From: CAZWRK01 sp964635875
GTDB taxonomy: Bacteria > Pseudomonadota > Gammaproteobacteria > Burkholderiales > Aquaspirillaceae
DNA: 45,462 nt
Reading direction: 5' to 3'
NCBI GenBank assembly: GCA_964635875.1
Contig: CAZWRK010000016.1
Location: forward strand, 1-45,462
Shown: one piece after another, positions 40,868 to 45,462 of the stretch
Position numbering within the stretch: the stretch's first letter is position 1
Layout of the letters: every line of letters starts with the position of its first letter
Position numbers and translations under genes: made by a program
Notes under the pieces: generated by a model
Told to the model about the DNA's origin: nothing
Database searches by the model: none
The model's input: only the letters and a program-made list of their open reading frames with translations

Positions 40868-42111
40868 CCTTCTCGGAAAAAATCCACCGAGGCCTGAAAG
40901 CGCCCTTCCCGTGGTTCGGTGGGAAGTCGCGCGTGGCGCACCTGGTCTGGGAACGCTTCGGCGACGTGCCCAACTACGTCGAACCCTTTGCCGGTTCGCT
41001 GGCCACGTTGCTCAAGCGGCCCACGCCGCCGCGCGTCGAGACCGTGAACGACCTCGACTGTTATCTCGCGAATTTTTGGCGGGCTCTAAGGGCCGATCCT
41101 TCCGCCGTGGCGGGACACGCGGCTTGGCCTGTGAACGAAGCCGATCTGCACGCGCGGCACCGCTGGCTGCACGCGCAGGCCGATTTCCGTTCGAAGATGC
41201 GGCGCGACCCGGAGTTCTTCGACGCGCGCATCGCGGGCTGGTGGGTCTGGGGGCTCTCGTGCTGGATCGGGGATAACTGGTGCCGGCCGTGGGAACGCAC
41301 GGCGCCGTCTGACCTGCAGGGCCATGGAAAAGGCGTTAATAAGGTCACACGTGGGGATGGCTCGGGCTTAGATGCGCGTCGGCCGGCGCTCGGCAGCCGC
41401 AACGGCGTCCACCAGCTTCCGGACCAGATCCCCGCGCTCAACGGCGGTGGTGGCGGCTATCCGGGGTATGGCAAAGGCGTCCATCAGCAGATTCCGCATT
41501 TAAGGCATGAAGGCCAAGGCGTCCACCAAAACGTTAAGCACCGCAACATCGGGATTCATGAGAAGCGGCCGAGTATTGGCGGGACGCCGGGACGAAAGAA
41601 CGGCGGTGCGCGCGGGATCCTCACGGCTGATCGGTGCGCGCACAAGACCCAGCTTTCGGGCAATGGGCACGGCGTCGGCGTGCATAGCGGCGACGGCGAA
41701 CTGCTCGCCTGGTTCGAAGCCCTGGCGGATCGGCTTCGGCGAGTTCGGTGCTGCTGTGGGGACTGGCAGCGGGTGCTCAAGCCAAGCGTCACGACTAATC
41801 ACGGCATCACGGCCGTCTTCCTCGATCCACCGTATGGCGTGGAGGACCGCGACAAGGTCTACAACCACGATTCGGTGGACGTCGCCGGCGACGTTCGCGC
41901 GTGGTGCCGTGAACACGGCTCGGACCCCCTGCTGCGGATCGCACTGTGCGGGTACGAAGGCGAACACAACGCCCTCGAGGCCCACGGCTGGGCGCAGATC
42001 GCCTGGAAGGCCGCCGGCGGCTACGGCAACCAGGGCACCGGCAACGAAAACGCCAAGCGTGAACGCATCTGGTTCAGCCCGCACTGTCTGAGGGTGGGAT
42101 TGTTTGATTGA
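40864..42111 (+). CDS. D12-class N6-adenine methyltransferase with Gly/His-rich insertion
   Basis: A 415-residue protein. PFPWFGGK (14-21) and EPFAGS (40-45) form the SAM site, and the catalytic motif IV DPPYG is at 321-325: the order of Dam/D12 N6-adenine methylases. Between, residues ~150-275 are a Gly/His/Asn-rich low-complexity region with recurring G-GVHQ-like units (GKGVNK, NGVHQ, GKGVHQ, GQGVHQ, GHGVGVH). This could carry target recognition or be an expanded loop. It overlaps the integrase frame by 4 bases. It likely methylates A in phage DNA. Confidence 0.85.
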   Translation: MTFSEKIHRGLKAPFPWFGGKSRVAHLVWERFGDVPNYVEPFAGSLATLLKRPTPPRVETVNDLDCYLANFWRALRADPSAVAGHAAWPVNEADLHARHRWLHAQADFRSKMRRDPEFFDARIAGWWVWGLSCWIGDNWCRPWERTAPSDLQGHGKGVNKVTRGDGSGLDARRPALGSRNGVHQLPDQIPALNGGGGGYPGYGKGVHQQIPHLRHEGQGVHQNVKHRNIGIHEKRPSIGGTPGRKNGGARGILTADRCAHKTQLSGNGHGVGVHSGDGELLAWFEALADRLRRVRCCCGDWQRVLKPSVTTNHGITAVFLDPPYGVEDRDKVYNHDSVDVAGDVRAWCREHGSDPLLRIALCGYEGEHNALEAHGWAQIAWKAAGGYGNQGTGNENAKRERIWFSPHCLRVGLFD

Positions 42112-42145
42112 CGTGCATTTCGTGGGGGGGCCTACGGGATGCTGA

Positions 42146-45100
42146 ATGAGCGATCTGGTTAGAATTCTCAAAGAGAAGCTCTCGATTGTCGATCTCGTCG
42201 GCAAGCGAGTCGAACTGCGCCGCGCAGGCCGCAATTACAAGGGGCTCTGCCCTATCCACGGCGAGAAGACGGCCAGTTTCACCGTGCGGCCGGACAACGG
42301 GACGTTCCGCTGCTACGGGTGCGGGGCCCATGGCGATCAGCTCACCTGGATCGCTTTCGCCGAATTCAACACGCTTAAGCCGGACGGCGAGACGTTCGTC
42401 GAGGTCCTGAAGGCCGCGTGCAAGATCGCCGGCGAGGATTACGACGCGTATACCTCGAAGGACCCGCGCGCGATCGAGGCCGCCAAGAAGCGCCGCAAAG
42501 CCGAGAGCGTCATGGACCTGTACGTCCAGGCGGCCGAGAAGGCCTGGACCAAGGACGCGCTGGCTCGCTTGCACGCGGACAAAGCCCAAGGAGGCGCTGG
42601 TAAGCCGTGGTGTACGGAAGAGGTCATCACGCGCTGGCGGCTCGGCTACGCGCCGAATCTCGAACAACTCAAAGCGGTCGGCTGCACGCCTGAGGCCTTG
42701 AAGGTGGTGGGCCTGTTGCGCGATACGAATGCCGAAGGCCAGCCGCTGCGCGATCCGTACCTCTTCTATCGCGATTCCATCATCTTCCCGTTCTTCCAGC
42801 GCGGCCGCGTGGTCTGCCTGCGCGACCGGACGCTCGGTGATCGAGGCGCGAAATATCTAGGCATGCCTGGCGACTCCGCGGCCGCGATCGCGCAGCCGGA
42901 CGGCTGGAATCTTGAAGCGCTCTACGGGATCTGGCCCGGCAACGAAGAGAATCACGAAGCGCCGAAGGAGATCGCGGTCGTCGAAGGCCCGCCCGATGCC
43001 ATCGCGCTCTGCGAGCGCGGCCTGGCGGCCGTGGCCATGCTCACGAGTCGAATCAGCCCGGGCCTGGTGTCGCGTATACGGCGTCTCGACGGTGCGCTCG
43101 TGTACGTGATGCTTGACGGGACCAGCGACGTGAACCAGCTCCGTCGCTGCGAGGTGGCTGCACATATTGGACCGCTCACGCGCGTCTGCCTGCTGCCGGA
43201 CGGCCTCGACCCTGACGAACTTACCCCCGATGACCTCGCGGACACCAAAGCTACCGCGCGCCCGGCGCTCGACGAATGGCTGATGTTGATCGAGCACACG
43301 CCGGCCGACCAGCGCGAAGGTCTGATGAAGAAATTCGCGGGCTTCGCGGCCGAGTGGGACAAGGCCTTCCCCGGTTCGGTGGGCGATCGTAAGGCGGCGA
43401 TCTGTTCGGCGCTGGGCATGGACGCCGGTGAATACAAAGCATGGCTGGAACGCTACGGCGGAAAGCCGAAGGCGCAGGCGCTCGGCGATTTCCGGATGGA
43501 CACGCAATATCCCAACCAGCCCGAGCCGCCTGGCAAGGCGCCCGCCGGCGACGACAAGCGGCCGACGATTACGAACCACAAGATGGATTCGAGCAAGTCC
43601 ACCGATCCCGATACCGGCGAGGAAAAGACGACCTACCGCTATACCGCGCTGGCGATCGATGCGGTGCGCGCGCAGGTCCAGAGCGCGCTCAACGGCTTTC
43701 CGTTCCGCTGGGGCCCGGCCGGCGAGGCCCACCCGGTGCTCTTCATGCCCGATGGCGATGGCGGCGTGCGGCGCATGCAGTCGTCGAAGGCGTTGCAGAC
43801 GACCTGCATGGAATACGCGACGCTCAAATTCAAGGACAAGCTGGATTCGAAGCAGACGAACTATGCGGGCTGGGACAATCTCTTCCAGCACTTCGGAGGC
43901 TCGAACCAGGTCCGGCAGTACGCCGGTATCCGGCTCAAGCCGCACGCGCCGCTGATCCCCGATCTCTTCTATGCGTGGCGGCCGCCGGCGAACTATTCGC
44001 CCGACCTGCGCTGGCTGCTCGAAGCGATCGACCTCTTCTACAACATCCGGCATCCCTGGCAGAAGGCCGTCTTTGCGGCCGCTATCATGACGCCTTACTG
44101 GGGCGGTCCACCTGCCGCGCGGCCCATCATCGTCTTCGCGGCCGATGCGCCTGGCAAAGGCAAGGGCAAGGCCAGCGAGGTCGTCGGGATTCCCGCCGGC
44201 GGCATGATCGAGATCGAGGCCGACAAGAAGGGCGAGGACCAGCTCAAGGAGCGCGTGCTTTCGGGCGATGGCGGGCTGAAGGACGTGATCCGGCTCGACA
44301 ACCTGAAGGATGGGCTTACCTCGCCCGTGGTCGAGTCTGTGGTGACGTTGCCGGAGATCAGCGGCAAGCAAATGTACAAGGGCGAGGCCTCGCGTCCGAA
44401 TTACTTCACGATGTTGGTAACCGCGAACAACGTCAAGGTCAGCCCGGACATTGCTCGGCGCGCGTTCTTCGTGCAGCTCGACGATCCCAACATTTCAGCC
44501 GACTGGGAAGCGCGGTACCGCAGCCTATTGGACCATAAAGACGAACTCATCATGGACTGCCTGTCCGTGCTCGGCACGCCGGCGCCGGCGTGCGACCTCG
44601 CCGGCTTTCCTGAGACGTTCGGGATATGGGCGCGTGAAGTGCTTGCACGCGTCGTCGCGCATCCCGTCCTGCAGGAAAAGTTCGGTGCCTTGGACCTGAT
44701 GAAAATCCTCCAAGACAACCAGGCGATCCGTCAGGACGTGGACGAGGACCGCGAGTACGCGCTCAAACTCGAGGACGAACTGGTGCGATCGGTGGCCGTC
44801 TGGCGAGGCTTCGCAAAACTGACCAAGAAACCAGAGCCCGACCTGAAGGGCGGATTCATCGACGGCGAAGAGAAGCGGGAGATTTTCCCACCAAAAGCGG
44901 ACCAGGAAATCCGCATCACGGCAGAGGAAATCTTCAAGGTCTGGAAGCGCCTATTTGGTGGCAAGGGGAACAAGTCGTGGCTGGGCCGTAAGGTTGTTGG
45001 CCACATCAAGGCGAAACGCTTCCGGTGGCTTACCCAACCCGCCGCGCGCTCTTCTTCTGGGAGTGAGTATCAGGTGCGCGGAAATGCCTTCACGGATTTT

Positions 45101-45163
45101 CTCTCGGCCTTTGAGAAGGGCATCGAAGGTCTACCCGACGAAGGCTACCAGGAACAGGAATAG
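42146..45163 (+). CDS. Phage primase with TOPRIM and AAA+-type ATPase/helicase-like domain
   Basis: A 1005-residue fusion protein. Residues 35-59 are a CHC2 zinc finger (Cys35, His38, Cys56, Cys59). A TOPRIM core begins at V278-V-E-G-P-P-D-A. The C-terminal half has a P-loop-like APGKGKGKA (668-676) and segments (VVTLPEISGKQM, NYFTMLVTANNVKVSPDIARR) of primase/helicase-type ATPases. It makes RNA primers and probably loads or unwinds at the phage replication fork. No ribosome site better than CTACGGGATGCTGA is seen. It is the last gene before the right noncoding end. Confidence 0.85.
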   Translation: MSDLVRILKEKLSIVDLVGKRVELRRAGRNYKGLCPIHGEKTASFTVRPDNGTFRCYGCGAHGDQLTWIAFAEFNTLKPDGETFVEVLKAACKIAGEDYDAYTSKDPRAIEAAKKRRKAESVMDLYVQAAEKAWTKDALARLHADKAQGGAGKPWCTEEVITRWRLGYAPNLEQLKAVGCTPEALKVVGLLRDTNAEGQPLRDPYLFYRDSIIFPFFQRGRVVCLRDRTLGDRGAKYLGMPGDSAAAIAQPDGWNLEALYGIWPGNEENHEAPKEIAVVEGPPDAIALCERGLAAVAMLTSRISPGLVSRIRRLDGALVYVMLDGTSDVNQLRRCEVAAHIGPLTRVCLLPDGLDPDELTPDDLADTKATARPALDEWLMLIEHTPADQREGLMKKFAGFAAEWDKAFPGSVGDRKAAICSALGMDAGEYKAWLERYGGKPKAQALGDFRMDTQYPNQPEPPGKAPAGDDKRPTITNHKMDSSKSTDPDTGEEKTTYRYTALAIDAVRAQVQSALNGFPFRWGPAGEAHPVLFMPDGDGGVRRMQSSKALQTTCMEYATLKFKDKLDSKQTNYAGWDNLFQHFGGSNQVRQYAGIRLKPHAPLIPDLFYAWRPPANYSPDLRWLLEAIDLFYNIRHPWQKAVFAAAIMTPYWGGPPAARPIIVFAADAPGKGKGKASEVVGIPAGGMIEIEADKKGEDQLKERVLSGDGGLKDVIRLDNLKDGLTSPVVESVVTLPEISGKQMYKGEASRPNYFTMLVTANNVKVSPDIARRAFFVQLDDPNISADWEARYRSLLDHKDELIMDCLSVLGTPAPACDLAGFPETFGIWAREVLARVVAHPVLQEKFGALDLMKILQDNQAIRQDVDEDREYALKLEDELVRSVAVWRGFAKLTKKPEPDLKGGFIDGEEKREIFPPKADQEIRITAEEIFKVWKRLFGGKGNKSWLGRKVVGHIKAKRFRWLTQPAARSSSGSEYQVRGNAFTDFLSAFEKGIEGLPDEGYQEQE

Positions 45164-45462
45164 GGTGTTTTTGGGGTGATTCGTGTAGGCAAATGCAAGC
45201 AAGTGTAGGCAAGCCTTTTTGATGCCTGCAAGCGACAAGAATAAAGCGCCTCGCGAGTTGGCGCAAAGGGTGGAGTCATTGCAGGGAAAAGGACATTCAC
45301 TGCGCGTCCGAGTGTGTGTGTGAATGAAGTACAGAGGAAATGACTAAAATGGTTGCATGCCGTCACGGAACGCCATTTGGCGTGCCAAATCGGGAAAGAA
45401 TTCGCTTTCCCCATGTGCAACGGGTCCTTTTGGCCCGCCGCCGCCGCTCGCCGTCGGGCAAT
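45164..45462. promoter_or_regulatory. Noncoding right end with repeats and hairpins
   Basis: Contains direct repeats GTGTAGGCAA (45183-45192, 45203-45212), a near-palindrome ATTTGGC/GCCAAAT (45375-45381/45384-45390), and hairpin GGGAAAG/CTTTCCC (45392-45398/45405-45411). The last 10 bases GTCGGGCAAT equal the first 10 of the window. No gene supported. If the genome is circular or cohesive-ended, this joins 1-256 as a ~550-base noncoding region before the terminase genes. Confidence 0.6.

Noticed and set aside
42857..44371. Long minus-strand open frame opposite the primase
   Set aside because: Shadow of a gene with zinc-finger, TOPRIM and P-loop motifs on the plus strand.
1..45462. CRISPR array or complete insertion sequence
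   Set aside because: No regular repeat-spacer series and no transposase with flanking inverted repeats were seen.

Overview
The window looks like the essentially complete genome of a temperate, long-tailed (siphovirus-type) dsDNA phage, or one circular copy of it. The order is classical: DNA methylase, terminase small and large subunits, portal, S49 protease with nested scaffold, decoration protein, major capsid protein, head-tail joining genes, tail tube, frameshifted tail chaperone, tape measure, tail tip. A divergent repressor/Cro-type switch, a long run of small early genes, methyltransferases, a tyrosine integrase and a primase follow. The first and last 10 bases are identical (GTCGGGCAAT), and a tRNA-3'-end-like candidate attP core was noticed only once, inside the integrase reading frame. 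Both fit a free phage genome or excised circle rather than an integrated prophage with attL/attR ends.

The host cannot be named from sequence alone. High GC and several lipoprotein-type signal peptides point to a diderm (Gram-negative-type) high-GC bacterium. Scattered GTCAG-type and TTCGTG-type mini-repeats resemble intergenic repeats I associate with planctomycete/verrucomicrobial genomes. That is weak inference.

Layout. 1-256: structured noncoding leader. 257-5025: ParB/methyltransferase fusion, terminase subunits, small coiled-coil gene. 5145-11048: head genes, with a Rho-independent terminator before the block and perfect GC-rich hairpins after the decoration, capsid and repeat-protein genes. 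11126-15407: an unusual block of membrane, secreted and lipoprotein genes between head and tail genes. 15428-26320: connector and tail genes, including a canonical A AAA AAA -1 frameshift site in the tail chaperone. 26325-28615 (minus strand): a membrane coiled-coil moron-like gene and an S24-type repressor whose DNA-binding end looks frame-disrupted. 28737-34513: rightward early genes, mostly tiny, translationally overlapped and often Cys-rich, with a 439-base noncoding stretch holding a strongly structured element. 34592-45163: ParB-like protein, C5 methylase, ASCH-type and DUF1643 proteins, integrase with attP, D12 adenine methylase, primase/ATPase. 45164-45462: noncoding end with repeats and hairpins.

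How it works together (inference): the S24 repressor and Cro-like gene decide lysis or lysogeny, and the integrase recombines at a host tRNA 3' end. Three methyltransferases without a recognisable restriction partner probably protect phage DNA. The ParB-like protein and primase serve replication or maintenance. No conventional endolysin is recognisable; the membrane/lipoprotein block and an HExxH lipoprotein are the best places to look for lysis or superinfection-exclusion functions.
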